A stretch of DNA of 64,000 nucleotides. Origin: Pyrrhoderma lamaoense (lineage: Eukaryota; Basidiomycota; Agaricomycetes; Hymenochaetales; Hymenochaetaceae). The translations under genes and the position numbers were made by a program. The notes beneath the pieces were generated by a model. The model did not search any database. It was not told the origin of the DNA and was given only the letters and a program-made list of their open reading frames with translations. Within the stretch, counting starts at the first letter, position 1. The number at the start of each line of letters is the position of its first letter. The DNA is taken from contig NBAZ01000005.1 in assembly GCA_002794735.1 (NCBI GenBank), forward strand, positions 496,001 to 560,000, given 5' to 3'. Positions 35,743-48,963 of the stretch are shown here, one piece after another.

Positions 35743-36126
35743 TTTTATTATAGGAATTCTGTCGTCATAACTTTTCAGAATCACTAGCAATAACATTCCT
35801 GCATAAAATCTAAAGTATATGTAATTTGCGATATGTAATTGTACAAGTATTTCCTCAAGAGAGATATTCTCGGAAATGAATCGCAGAGGCTGGAGTAGTG
35901 CGAAGCATATATCGCAAGAACCTTAACAGTTATAATGAAAAAAAAAGGATAGACAGACCAGCAAGTTAGCAGAAAAAAGCAATAAGTACAGAGCAATGTA
36001 AAGAACTGAGTCATATGGTAGGCAGAAGTGAATCGTAACTCGAGTGAAGAGGATAAAAGGAAAGGATCCGTGAATGGGAAAGAGGAATGTAAAGATAGGA
36101 TGTTTTTTTCTGGCATAGAAACAGAA
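35743..36126. other. Convergent 3' intergenic region
   Basis: About 385 bases between the CIA30 stop and the Ras stop. An A8-plus tract lies near 35937-35947. No gene seen. Confidence 0.45.
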
Positions 36127-37110
36127 TCAAACGACGACGCAGCCAGAACAACAACCCGAAGCTTCGTCCGGAGAGCTTTGAGCATTGTAAGCGCCAGGTT
36201 GAGATGGTGCAGTAGGACGTCCCGTCTGCTGTTCCTGTGAAGATGAGGAAAATAAGCTATAGCTACCTGATACGGTAGAAATTACATGCCTTGTTATATC
36301 TCCTGATCTCACGTACGAGGTTTGAGAAGGCTTCATCAACATTGATACGCTGTTTTGCGGAAGTCTCGATGAACTTGCAATTAAAGTGCTTTGCGAGATC
36401 CCGGCCCTCTAAATGCCAGAATGTTAGAAGGATAGATATGAGATACTATTCTTATCATCAAAGCAGCTGACCATTCATGCCAACTTGGCGTTCGTATTCC
36501 AGATCGCATTTATTTGCGACAACAATCACGGGGAAAGAATCCTTATCTTTCACACGAAGAATTTGCTGGTGGAAAGTACTGATCTCTTCAAACGAACTCC
36601 TTGATGTGATAGAGTAAACGAGCAAGAAGCCTTCCCCGGTACGCATATATTGCTCACGCATAGCCCTAAGGAAATTCATACTATAATCATCACTGCGGAA
36701 GTAACTCGACATACCCATATTCTTCTTGACCCGCAGTATCGAGAACGTCAAGCAATGCTACCTCATCATCAATTACACACTGCTTTCGGTACGAATCTTT
36801 AGATAAAATGTGATAATTAAAGAGTTAGAGAGTCTAATTTGCGTCCTTTCGGAGAAAAGTCACCTTCAATAGTTGGGTCATATTCATCTACAAAGTGGCT
36901 TTGAATGAACTGAATTGTAAGCGCCGACTTCCCAACACCTAATTAAGATTATGAAAGGAACCTTTTCAGATATTAATAAGCAGCTCACCACCACCGCCGA
37001 CGACAACGAGCTTGTACTCCCTGAGAAACTGGGCCTAGAATATATCACCAGAATTAGAAAACGGAAATAAGCGGGGGCAGAGCGCTCTGAGAACTTACCC
37101 TGGCTTGCAT
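36127..37110 (-). CDS. RAS1: Ras small GTPase
   Basis: Membrane switch upstream of adenylate cyclase and/or MAP-kinase signalling. Spliced start [19 protein letters not shown] then [12 protein letters not shown] (P-loop), the effector segment [29 protein letters not shown] (switch II), [28 protein letters not shown] (NKxD) and the SAK region in the following exons. The C-terminal hypervariable region is Ser/Gln/Pro-rich and ends CCSGCVVV: a CAAX farnesylation box with two upstream Cys suited to palmitoylation. All introns agree in phase and no correction is needed. The normal GGG of the P-loop is intact, so the protein is expected to be functional. Confidence 0.95.
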
Positions 37111-40100
37111 GGCTGGCTAATCTATATAACGGAGGAAGTGGTATACGCTGAATAGTAGGGCGAAAGCGGTAGTGACGACAGTGATGATATTGGAAACAGA
37201 GAGCGAGGGGCGGATGGTCGAAGACGAGAAAGACGATCAGATCCATGACTTGCTTAGCGCCTTTCGGAGTTTGAAATAGTTTGATCATCAGATTTTGGCA
37301 ATGTAATGTGTTAATCGCTTTACGTTAATTCTTTAAAGTCAATAGATTTATCATAATCATTTACAAATATTATATATATGAATGACGTTTGCTTTGTCCA
37401 TTTCTATCATGGTTCTATGTATATAATCAATACTCTGATCACATCTGCTGATTCTCCTCTCTTATCTTGAAAGGGGGCTCAAATGTTATTTTAACAGCGA
37501 TAATGGATTAATGATCAATCGCTCAGTGACGCAAGTCTTTGAGATCCCAACTGAGCCCATCAGAACAGGGAAGGTCAATCATAATCTGCATCAGTTCGAT
37601 TGACTTACCCTTAAGACACATCCTCAGCTCCATAATAACTTGTCCAGCTTGAATGTGTTGCATAGTAATGCTCCAATGTTTTTTTATAAAACAAGTTCAA
37701 TGTTATGTAGCTCACGTGGAGTTAGGCGATAACTTATAGCGAAGTATTGGAGAATGCTTCAAACGACATATCAACATGTGTTCTACAGCGCTCCTCCAAG
37801 ATTATCGGCGCATCTGATGAAAACTAATTAATACACATTTTCTTATGAAGGCATTCGCGATTCGGCAGTGCTTACATCTCAAGCGGTAATGGATCTATAA
37901 CACTTTGTTGCTAGCGTTTTACTGCTTATCGAACGTGGATACTTGCGAAAAGACATCAAGATAAACATGACAGGCCCAAAACTGGTTCGATCTCATCTAG
38001 ATCATTTCATGAAGATCGAGGAGACACAGACTAACCTGGTTTAATTTGTTAGAATAAGCAGCAAATTCCAAGTCGTGGCTGTTGTCGCTTACTTGCGATC
38101 TGGAATCCAAAGTATCAAAGTAAAGCTGAGGCAGCCAAGCAAGCGATCTTAGTGATAAAGCTGTTGGTACTCACAAACATAGGGCCGCCAAAGGAAAAAT
38201 ATGAATTGCATATTGGCGAACCTTATCATATGCTCGGCAAATAATGTAAGATTGATATAGAGGTCGCAACTGCAAGTTGTAATATCGTAATGTCCGCCAA
38301 GGCCATATACACTGAGGAAAACTAACAGAGTAATTCTAGAGCACTTGTCAAATCTGTGTTTTAGCAGAAATTTTAAAGAAGGCAGATTTTTAAATTTATA
38401 GTTTCCTCCAAGGCATTGGGTTTGAATACCATGGGAAAAGATACGGGAGTAAAAACATTCCTTTTCTACCTAAATTTTCTGACCAAGAAGAATTTAACAT
38501 CAGATGGACCGTTCTTTTCGGGATATCTGTCAAAAAAAGGTGTAGAAGTAAATCTTATTTCCTACCGCCGAGTGAAGAAGGAACACAATGTGCTCCCGGA
38601 CAGTCCTATCAATCAGCACAATTGAATTTTACGTTCAATAATGTACATTTTGAGATATAACCCTGCTTACCCTTGGACACCGCATTTATGCTTGGTACGG
38701 GTTTCATAGCTTGGACAAGCCCGATAGTCAATGACTTAATAATTGGTATATGGTTATCGTGCTTAATACAGTATCATCTGCCGTTATTCCCTTGACAGTG
38801 ACAGTGAGAGAAACTTAGTAGGGTTGATAAGGTAGGATTAATGACGCATCCACTACGAAACCAGTCCCATAGGTTCCGCTAAGACTAGTTTGATATCTAT
38901 CGGTGTGTACTTGCCAACCGCAGGAAAGATAAACCGCAAAAAATAGCTTACTGTCCGATTACAAAAATAAATGTAAAATAAGGCATAGTAAGCGCACCCC
39001 GGTACGGGACCGGAACCGGGGCAGGAGATTGGTCATTGTTACTGTAGTGAACGAGTAAGTCATTGAACTATCGCTGTTCAGACCGAGGGCTCGTCGTGAT
39101 GTTACGCCACGTTTCATGAAACAGGGGAAGACATCACAATAAACTGTTCTTCGAGGTATGCCTGAGGGATGGCGCCTAACAATTCCCATTATTATAATTA
39201 AAATCCCGACACCCGCATGGTCATAGTTCAAATTATTGACTTAGGACACTTAAGCAAGATAAATGCCACTTCTGTGAAATTTACTTGAAAGCGTGAAACC
39301 AGACTCGTGTACGTTCTCGCCCTGAAGATGATTTTCCGTGTCTGAGGCATGGTCTTCGATCAGAATTCTAAAAGCCAAGCTAGGGAGAACGACGAGCATA
39401 ACTTCCAGTTGAGTTCACTGCTATAATGTCCGAATAGGATATTCAAGTTTCAAGGCTGAACTCCCGCCAGTAAAGCGGAGGTTCGTACATGCCGCCGCAT
39501 AAACGTGGGCTTTGATACTGAAGTCATTTGCGTTTAGAGCGGTCCAGCGATCGTAAGGCATCATGATGTACTTCAGGTACATGTTCTAAAGTTATCTATC
39601 CGGAGTTTTCAATGCTTCTTCTTGAAGAGAACGGAGCAGAGGCTCCCGAACCAACCGTCGTGGAACGTACGTACAGATAAAGGCGTAATTTGTTAACTCA
39701 ATTGTATTCTACTTACAGCACGCGGTTTGCCGTATATCGCGGGTTTAATGCAAATTCATCTCAACAGCTCGATCGAAGTTCTCAAGTGGGTTTGACTAGG
39801 ATAATTTGTCAATCAAGATCACAAGCGTACATGCGTAAAACGTGAAGACAAAGAGAACAAGCATTCATTCAGAAGCTATGCAGCGCGCCTTCGGCGCAAG
39901 TTGACCTTCAGTGGGAACTACAAAGCGAAAAGAAGAGAGTTGGATCTCATCCACAATCTATTGGCGGCGCAATATTGGATGGAGCCACTACTTCGTATTA
40001 TTGGGTTGGTTGCTCCTGTCATTTTCTTGAACTCTTTGGTGGACCTCAATAAACAGAAGCCTTCATGATATTGAGCCAAGTAAATAAAACTTTTTCGGTC

Positions 40101-40465
40101 ACATGAGAAGCGCCCGGATGACTATTTTAGTAAGGTTCACTGGGCTTGAGAGGTTACAACGTTTAAGCAAGCAATAGAACAGGCAGACTGAGACTGAGAC
40201 ATAGCCGCGTTCGCTAATCGTGGTTGTACGTAAAGTATCATAATCCATCGCATGCATATGTGTATTCGTATTTGTACATGTATAATGTCTAATTAAGTTG
40301 CATAAAAAAAGAAACTATCTACGGATTCTAGTTATTGATACAAAGCGTCCATAATCCGCCCAATTCCTTCATTACAGTTTAACAAGAAGTAGCTATAATT
40401 TATGATGTAACTGGCCCTTTGCATGAGTGTGCTGGATCCTCCAAAATACAGAAACAAGAACAGTA
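37111..40465. other. 3.4-kb gene-poor region upstream of Ras
   Basis: I found no convincing gene. Open frames at 38416-38625 (plus) and 38959-39231 (minus) show no motif or intron support. The stretch contains the Ras promoter. I see no terminal repeats, integrase or reverse-transcriptase motif to explain its length. Confidence 0.4.
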
Positions 40466-41925
40466 TCACCGCCCTGAAGCCGAGCCACCACCACTGTCAG
40501 AATTCGAGTTTGCTGAGTATGGCATGCTTCCCCGTCTACTCTTGTCCATAGTGCATGTATGCTTCTCAAGAGAGCGCTCATATGAGAAAAAGCTGTTACA
40601 TCTTGGGCAGACCCATTCACATTGCTTCCCGTGTTTGTACACTTCATGGCGCAGTTGATCATGCCGTCTCGAAAACTTCTCCGTACACGGCGGGAACGAG
40701 CAAGCAAATCGTGTACCTTTCCCGGCGTGTGTCTTCATATGCCCACTTAAGGTACTCGTGCTTTTGAACTGTCGCTTGCACCCTTGTTGGGGCATGGTAA
40801 AAGTCTCGATTCGTTACTTTTTCCAGTGATGGGCGCCCGAGTTTCCGACCCAGACAAGATGTGGGTAACGTCGGGGGATACATGACTAGATGGAGTTGGA
40901 CTACTTTCGTTCTTAATGTAAGCATTACTTCCCACGGTGCTGATATAGTTCCCATCTCCGTTTGACGTTGAAGGAATGAAAAAGTTGTAAGGGGTCGTCG
41001 GTGAGTTAACACTAGATGACGAAGAGGAAGAGGAAGGGGGGAGGATATGTCTGGAGAGGCCGGTTCCGAGATCTGATGAAGCCGTGAGGTTGGTAACACG
41101 CCGTGAGCAGCTAAATCGAGGTAATGATCGGGATGAGAAGGTTCGAACATCATGAGAACTAAACATGACAACGTTAAATTACTTCGATATAAATTAAGCG
41201 ACGGTAAGATAACACTTACCAGACATTATATCAGAGGATGTAGGGAGGAAATCAATATCACTCATGCACGAATTTGCACCCGTAGTGTTTGGCACCATAC
41301 TCTGTAAAGGAGGAAGCGCTTAAACTGAGAGCAGAGAGATAATGTTCACAAGCGGATACTTACGTTCATGATCTGCATAGAAGAGTAGTCCACTGAGCCA
41401 TTAGTCATAAGACGAGAAGAAGCGGAGTCATTGGTAGGAAGGGATGAAGACTCCGTGATATGACCTAGCGGGGAAGCGGATTGCGTCGGTGAGCTTGATG
41501 AGGGAAGAATGACATGTCGGAGTATTCATTATCAATTGGCCGCTGAGTATAGTTGTGCGTAGCCATAGGAGTTTGGACAAATGACATCCTAACATAATGA
41601 CCACGGTGTCTATGCCCCGCTCGATGTTCAGATCCGCCTGAGACATGGTAGAGGAACTCGGAAAACTAGCCATGCTGTTTAAGGTGTTCGAATGAGAGTC
41701 CAATGGAAAAGGCTGTCCGTGAACACTATCCCGAGTTGGTGTCGAACGGGGTGTTTGCTCGTCGAGTGAGCATTCAATATTTGGCGCGGAAGCTGGAGAT
41801 TCAAACCGCACGGTGATAATTGTCCTAGAAAGCTGGTTTGCCGGTATGAGGACACTCATGGTATGCTCAGTGCGGAGGGGATGGGGGACGGTAGTGAAAG
41901 GAAGCACAATCCGATACTTAAGCAT
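40466..41925 (-). CDS. C2H2 zinc-finger transcription factor
   Basis: Nuclear DNA-binding protein. The N-terminal two thirds are Ser/Thr/Pro-rich and probably disordered, with homopolymeric Ser. Three C-terminal fingers follow: CPNKGCKRQF with HMKTH, FACSFPPCTEKFSRRHDQLR with HEVYKH, and WVCPRCNSFFSYERSLEKHTC, the last ending in Cys. The tail is Ser/Gly-rich. Four breaks, near 41607, GGGG 41470-41473, GGGGGG 41036-41041 and CCC 40781-40783, are each mended by one added base; the last restores finger one itself. Start at 41925 (MLKYRIVLPF), with a later Met at 41859 possible. Two introns. Targets cannot be named. Confidence 0.82.
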
Positions 41926-43191
41926 TTTTGTATGGAACTTAAAAAGAGCATGAACTAAGCAAATAAATCGCTACCCTTACATTATTGTCTAAAGTTAGAT
42001 ACAGCGGGGTAGTGATCAAATACAGTAAGTTTACTAACCCTCCAAAACCAGGACTATCGGGTTGCTCCAAATACCACAACAGCCTACATAAGCAGTTGTT
42101 TCGTATCCTAGAAAATGACATCGTCCCTAGATCTCATTCGATTACAGGGTGCTACAGGGTTTCGTAATGCTTTGTTTTAGGTTGTCGTTATAATTGGAAA
42201 ACATGATCTGACCGAATCACTAGCCTTGCTGTGATATTTGATTCATACAATGAAGAGCTGTTCAGACAGATCGCGTGAGTAAGTTCATATTGTCACTAGC
42301 AATTATACTCGATGCTAAAAAATTCGCACCAGATGAGGAAGTTCAATCAGACAAGAAGGAAGATTTTGCCGGTTTGGTTAACCTGGGTTCCGAGTAAGCT
42401 TCGAATCGAGTAAGGTTAGGTCGGGATTGGCTTGTAGAATAAGGTCACTGCTTGGGAAATCGCACGACTAATGGAAATGGCTTTGGACATATTGGTAGAG
42501 GATCTAAGAGACACCATTCACGGACGATAAATATAATATATGATACGGAGCGTATGCGGATACTAGTTTCGAGTGTTTTGGTTTGAAGGAGAATCTGGCG
42601 ATATCAAACCGAGTACGAAATGTGTATTGTTAATAACATACCACTAAGCTAACAATATATGCGACTAACAAATCCGGCGGCTTGAGGCGGAGAGGCCTCT
42701 TTAATGCGTTTTATTGGGTCCAGTTCGTAATCAATCTTCCATGAGTTGGGGAATAGAGGGCTGATACATCACTTGGATGTTCCACGTTAAGAAGGGTGCT
42801 TAAGGGGTCATGGAGACAAGAATTGAGTAAGAAGCTTCCATCTGAGTCGGTCGGCGGGAAGATGCGACCCTCAGTGCACTTAATAAAGTCATATCATAAC
42901 CTGTCAGATTTTATGTTTTTTACGAATTTCAATCTAGTAATCTAGTGAAGACCGAACGGATTCTCAGCTCTAGAGGTGGAAGCGAAAGGCACAACAAGCA
43001 AAGTCCGAGGCGAGGTAGACCGGTGCCTGGCCAGAATATATGCAAGCCAAAGAAGCAATAGTTTCTCACATTGAGGTTCCCAGTGCAATGACGTATCGTC
43101 ACGTTATATGACCGCGTAGGTTGAACATCAGATACTAAAACTAGTACTCGATACTACAACTCAGGCGAACATCACGAATAACAAGGGAAGC
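41926..43191. other. Intergenic region between divergent genes
   Basis: About 1.27 kb between the zinc-finger gene start (minus) and the DUF1295 gene start (plus). No motif-bearing open frame seen; presumed promoters of both. Confidence 0.4.
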
Positions 43192-44394
43192 ATGTCTCCT
43201 TTACCATTGGAAGCAGCATTGAGAAGTGGAATACCGCCAACGTTCCAATGGCCTGTAAAGTTTTGTCTGACCTCAACAGCCATAACTTATCTACTTTCAT
43301 TAATTACGGGAAACGTTTCACAAGTAGATCGAGTTTGGACTTTTCTCCCAGTGATTTACTCTTTGTACTATGCTCTTCTCCCTTATTGGCCAAACTATTC
43401 ACCTATCCCTATGTTCCCTACTGTGCCATCGGAGTTGGATCGGTCGCTAGTAAATGAAAGAAATCCGCGAACATTGCTCATGGTAACCTTGCAGGTGGGA
43501 ACCGGCTTTTAAACTTTTATTATTATTTTCAATTTAGCTGAAGACGATGGAAAGATCTTATGGATGCTCAGGCTGAGCTACAACACTTGGAGAAGGGGCC
43601 TTTTTAGCTTGTAAGAAATTCCTTTTATACATGACACAATGCAATCATTCTTAGTATGTTCCTTAAGCCGTGAAGAAGATTACCGCTGGGAGGTACTTCG
43701 AAAGCAAATCCCAAGGTGGTTTTTCCACGTAGTTAATCTCGTATTCATTGCGATCATCCAAAACATTTTACTCTTTTTGATTGCGATTCCTACACACAAC
43801 GCCGCCATCATGGCTCCTAGCGATCGTGGGCTTGGAATTTCCGACTACATACTCGCTACCTTGAGCCTCGTGACTCTCGTGATCGAGTTCACGGCCGACA
43901 ACCAACAATATAGTTATCAAAATCATAAACGTTCTGGCGTGTATGTTGCCAATGACTGGCCTGGTGCACGTATTCCTTGGACGCAGGCGGATGTCCAGCG
44001 TGGTTTCGTCACTCGTGGATTGTGGGCCTGGAGCCGACATCCGAATTTTGCGTGCGAACAGACTTTCTGGATCTTGCAGGCATTTTTCCCTATACTGGCG
44101 GCTCCTCGTCTTGAGAAGTCCGAACAGGGTAACAGAACGCCCATAGCTCTGATTATACCTCCCCTCGCACTCTGTATGTTGTTTTATGCATCAACTTCTT
44201 TTACAGAATCGATCTCGGAAAGCAAGTACCCCAAAGCTTATAATGCGTACAAGAAAAGGGTTGCGAAGTTTGTTCCCTTCCTCACACCTGTTAAGGGTTG
44301 GTTGCTTCATCTGCAGGGGAAGAAGGAATATTGCGATCGCTTGCTATTTGGAGACGTTATCTCAAAGGACGATGTCGCAAAAAAGGCGGAATAA
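43192..44394 (+). CDS. DUF1295 (steroid 5-alpha-reductase-like) membrane protein
   Basis: Multi-helix membrane protein of the DUF1295/isoprenylcysteine-methyltransferase and steroid-reductase superfamily; substrate unknown. Starts MSPLPLEAALRSGIPP. Exon one ends TLLMVTLQ; then ILWMLRLSYNTWRRGLFS and REEDYRWEVLRKQIPRWFFH. The C-terminal cofactor region reads GLWAWSRHPNFACEQTFW, the hallmark RHPNF motif, followed by SKYPKAYNAYKKRV and FLTPVKG. Two introns of about 56-60 bases, phases consistent, no correction needed. The ER is the likely location. Confidence 0.88.
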
Positions 44395-44526
44395 ACCATT
44401 TTCATAGTTAACTAATCTTGGAACTCTTGTACCTTCTGTATTGCAGTATTTTTTGTAGAACATGAGAAAATGAATGTTATAATGCACTTATAAGAATACA
44501 AAAACGTATGATAAAATACAGTAAAA

Positions 44527-45563
44527 TCAGGCTCCCACTTCCGCGAGAGATGGTGATGGTACATGAGGTGCCGTCATCGCAGGATCTGTTACTTCTTCTG
44601 TGGTATTTGCTACCTTTTCAGTAGCCTCATCTTTCTCCGCCTCATTACCATTACCATTATTCTTTGGGGAACTCTGAGAAGCATTAGTGGATTTAGAACA
44701 CGATACCTCCGCCTGAGAATCCGGTGGAGGTGATACTTTTGCTTTTTTCTTCTTTTTTAGCATACCTAGCCGTCAAATAAAGTTAGTGAATAGTGATATG
44801 AACGTGTGTATATGATGGACATACCAGCAACAACCGCGCTTTTAACATTATCCACAATATCGCGGCTTTGTTCCAGATATTCTGTATCGTCGAACCGACG
44901 TTTAACACCCCCAGAGGACCCTTCTCCATTCTCTCCTTTGCGGTCAAGACCCAACTGGCGCTCTAGTTTCTCCAGCTTTGCGCGTTGAGCTTCCTGTTGA
45001 GCCTTTACCCTCTCCGGTTCCGATTCTAAATAAGCTGCTAGTCTAATAATGTTGCAATAGGTATCGTAAATATGTGGCGCAAATACTGAAAGGAAGGGAA
45101 GTGGAAGAAAATAAGAAACGCTCACGTACGCTTTTGCTTCTTTGATAGTACTCAGACGACGACCATTGAGATCCCTACACGAGTCATTATTACTTGTCTT
45201 CTGGCTACTCATCCGGCCACCAGCGGCTCGCAATTGCGATCCGAAACCACCCTTGCCTCCGCACAAACGCGGTGATAAACGAAGGGTGATCAATTCACCT
45301 ATGAGCATATCAACATCCTTTGTTCCATCGTCGCCGGAGTCGTCAAGCGACCCAGAAGAACGCTGTGAGCACAGTACACTGAGCGGCCTATCGTCTAGTG
45401 TCAGAAGACCAGAGGGAAGAGAAAGAGAGAGATTCGCATCCGAGAATGTTCGGTAAGAAATCTGGAAGATGTTCTGGGATCTCTGAGAGGGAGTTTCAGA
45501 AGGAAGTGTGAGCGTCAGAGAAGGAAAGGGCGGGAAAGTCGATATCAGCAGTGTTGCCAACAT
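44527..45563 (-). CDS. SDE2: Sde2 homologue (ubiquitin-fold spliceosome and genome-stability factor)
   Basis: Sde2 has an N-terminal ubiquitin-like fold cleaved at GG-KGG; the released C-terminal part acts in pre-mRNA splicing and genome stability. Here the N-terminal domain ends at [20 protein letters not shown], with the expected cleavage site between GG and KGG, and continues [20 protein letters not shown]. After an intron come [20 protein letters not shown], a basic coiled coil, [19 protein letters not shown], and a Lys-rich then acidic/Ser-rich tail. Start at 45563 ([10 protein letters not shown]). Two introns, no correction needed. The same cleavage signal is seen in known Sde2 proteins, so processing is probable. 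Confidence 0.9.
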
Positions 45564-48500
45564 AGCTATGAGCCGACGCTCGTGTTCTGTATAAGATTAG
45601 AAGATTGATATTAGACTTGCTGGATTCGTCGCTTGTCGTAGCTCAAGTAGTCCGGGTGTGACACTGGTATATGTTTGCGCGCGTCTGTGGAGATACTCTA
45701 TTTGCGTGACTGAGCGCTCATTCATGGCTAACGCGCCGGCCCTAAAGTGATTCCCGACTCATTACTCCTATTATGTAAGCATACTATCATAACATGGATT
45801 TTCCCTTTCCCTTTAATACCACCTTTATATGTAGATCTCAGAATACTACTCAAATAGTTATATTGGCGATACACAGCAAGATAACCGTATACAGTGTATC
45901 ATAGAGTGTACCCTGGAGACATGTGTAGCGAAATCCGGTGTTTCATTCCTCACGACTCGCGCTGATACTATAATAGATGCTAAATCATCCTTATCACAAT
46001 GAGTATGTTCTTGAAACTTGCCGAGGATGACCGCTGTAGAAAAACTATGAGGGACCTTCCAAAACAAAACGAGGGGATACTTGGCTCTCTCCGGTTCTCG
46101 ACCTTTGAGTGCTTAAGGCGACTATCGGATCCGTGTCTGCTCCTTTCAAATTGCGTACCAATGTCATTTGATAGTGGAGGGATCTAAGATCGCGATAAAA
46201 TCCCGCCCGGAGGTAATACCGGTGCTTAATAACTTATTTTCAGATCCACCCACAATCTTGCGGATTGTTCAATTGTTATTGTCTTTTGACAGATGTTTGA
46301 CAACCATCTGGTAATCTGGTGTCTAGACAAGATTCAGCTAAGGAGCTCACTCTCGAAGCTGATCCCCCTAATCTCAACTACATAAAACGTTAGCTCAAAG
46401 GATATACTGTAGTAAGTAGGCAGCTTCCATTACTATGTTATGTGACCTTAAAGATAAGAGATTGCGCGTTTTCGTACGAATGCTGAGATAAATCAGTTCT
46501 CTTGACCAAAGATGTTTATCCCCTTCCCCCTATCATTTTGTTTCCTCTTTTTAGATACTTTCGTGGTAGAAGCGGAACTATTGGATGACATAGAAAATGG
46601 AGAACAAACGAGATACGACATATCAGCACAGGAAAAAACGGGCAAGTCTCAAGATCGTGAGCAATGATTTCTACGTCTTGCTTCGTGGTTTTAATACTGC
46701 ACAGAAAACACAGCTACACGGTATTTGCAAGCCTTCCTGTAAAACCATAAATTCTCGAAGTTCGAAAGTACAAAGTCAAGCTTAAATCAAATTGTGAAGG
46801 TGGATAGGAGGGGTAGCCGAATTTCCTATCTACATCTGTATGTGAAAATTAACGGTTTTAAGTACAAAGCAAACGGAAAGTTCCAAGTTGTCTCTCGTTA
46901 AGGGTAGCATGACTTACTACGGGATGCGGTAATATGTGGAAATATGGAGCGTTAAACTTAGTTAATAATAAGTCATAAAAATAGTCAGTCAATGGCACCA
47001 GCTCCAATCCTTATAGAATTCTGTATGTAGCTCGGAAATGATCATCTTAGGTATTGACGAACTCTGATAACGGCTGATTCTTTCTAACTCATTTATCGGT
47101 CTGATTTATTGATAATAGATCTACGAGTGAGTGAGTTGCTGTTTGGTTATGTGTTTAGTAGCTCTAAGCGAGGAGAGATTTAACCCGTTACCATGGTATA
47201 ATTCTTTCAAGGCTCTGATTTTATACCATCTATCGCTATCGCAGTCATATGGACTCACATTCGCTTTAACTTTTATCACTATACCAGAAAGTAACGTTGT
47301 CTTCGTTTCGCATGCCTATTCGGAAATTAACACCAACGAAAGCCTAGATCGTAGATAGCTTGCGAATAGTGTCCTTTATTTGCATCGAGCTCTGCAGAGA
47401 AGTCAGATGCTCTTAAGTTAATTCACCGAACGTAAAATCTAAACACAACAATCTAACTCTGTTAAGTTGATACTTTTCCCCACGAGAATAGTTATAGGGG
47501 ACGATGTATCTAACACCTTTATAGTGGCTCGTACTTGCTACATTTTGGGAGGATAGCTGACTATAGAACTCAATGTGGATTTTTACTTTGATCTGTTGTT
47601 TTAATTGTTCTGAACTTTGTTTATTTTTATATAGATGTTTGCAGTACCTTTGTGGAGCGTGCCATCTTTATCCCCACTGTCGTTTTGTACATTTCTGTAC
47701 GTCACCAGTGAAGGGGATCCGTATCATCATAGCTTATGAGGGTTATGTGACAATGCATCTCGTACCGAATGCACCTTTTCTGAATCCGTCGAAACATGCA
47801 TGAAGTTTTCTCTTTTAAAGTAGGTCTTCACCAAACTGAGAAACGGATAAGTAGTACAAATCAACTCTATCAGAGAAATGATTCTCATATACAATCATGA
47901 TTTGCACTTGTAGATATCAGTGTCATCGTAGTATCCTATCAATGCGCAAGCAGTTACTTGTATAAATTATGATACACATATACATGAAGTATTTATAATA
48001 CCATGATGTAAGGAAACGCAGTACAGGAACAGAGTAAAGACCTATAAAAGTACTAGCCCGTTTGATGCCTTGGCAATATAATCAGGAGCTCGGATCGATG
48101 ATTCTTACAACTCAGGAGAGTTAAGGTTCGGTCAAAGTGCATATATGTATGTATATCATCAACTGATCCCGAAGATAACTTTGGTACTAACTGAATTGAG
48201 AAGCCAAGTTATGTAACCTGGGACTTTCTTCATTAACGGTGTACACAATGTAACACATAGCATCTCCATCAACATATCGTTCAGCACGATGCTCGACAAC
48301 ATCTCACTTACCTACTTCGTTTTTCTCATGACCTCGAAACGGGTTAATATGATCCTTGGATGGAGAAATTTCGCTGCCAACGAAGCTCGGGATCAGGATG
48401 TAACACGTTAATTAAGTATGAGCCTGTCAATTATTTCTCTCACAACAGACAGAAACATATGCTCGACTACAGTTTAGACGATCTGGCATCCCATCTTTTC

Positions 48501-48963
48501 TTTTTCTTTGAAATATGGGATTGGATTTATCGGAGTACAAGTGAAAAAAAAATTTCTCTGAACGGAGCACACAAGACTCTTGGACTGAGTGTGAGCGGCT
48601 GTGCACGAAGCACATTCGTTGTGGCCGAGTAAAGTTCTCCTAAAGACCTAATTTGAGTCGCGTGCTCTTTCAAAACTTATTGATTCATATCAGGGAGAAC
48701 GTGTCTCGGTTGTGGCTTGATGCTTATGTAAGAAGTAAAGAAGCCAATCATATCACGCATACAGTGAACGTTTTAAGGAACATTAAACAGGGGCAAATAT
48801 AGTGCGGACTATGAATCGGAGCTGGATCTAACTCACACACATGTAAAGCCATCTCGGGATGATAGTGAGTGATGGCCGCCGCCAACAGAGTATATAAGAA
48901 CTGACAAGACATAATATAATCTGCTCAGCCTTCGCTCATTTTCCCATCATCGGGTCTTTTGAA
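45564..48963. other. 3.4-kb gene-poor region upstream of the phosphate transporter
   Basis: No convincing gene. Open frames at 45999-46187, 47131-47358, 47573-47803 and 48360-48632 carry no recognisable motif. It must contain the SDE2 and PHO84 promoters. I saw no CACGTG Pho4-type site close to the PHO84 start, and no RNA gene. Confidence 0.4.

Noticed and set aside
40466..41925. Reading the zinc-finger locus as two or three overlapping genes
   Set aside because: The pieces form one protein once four one-base gaps are filled; finger one is split exactly at a CCC run.
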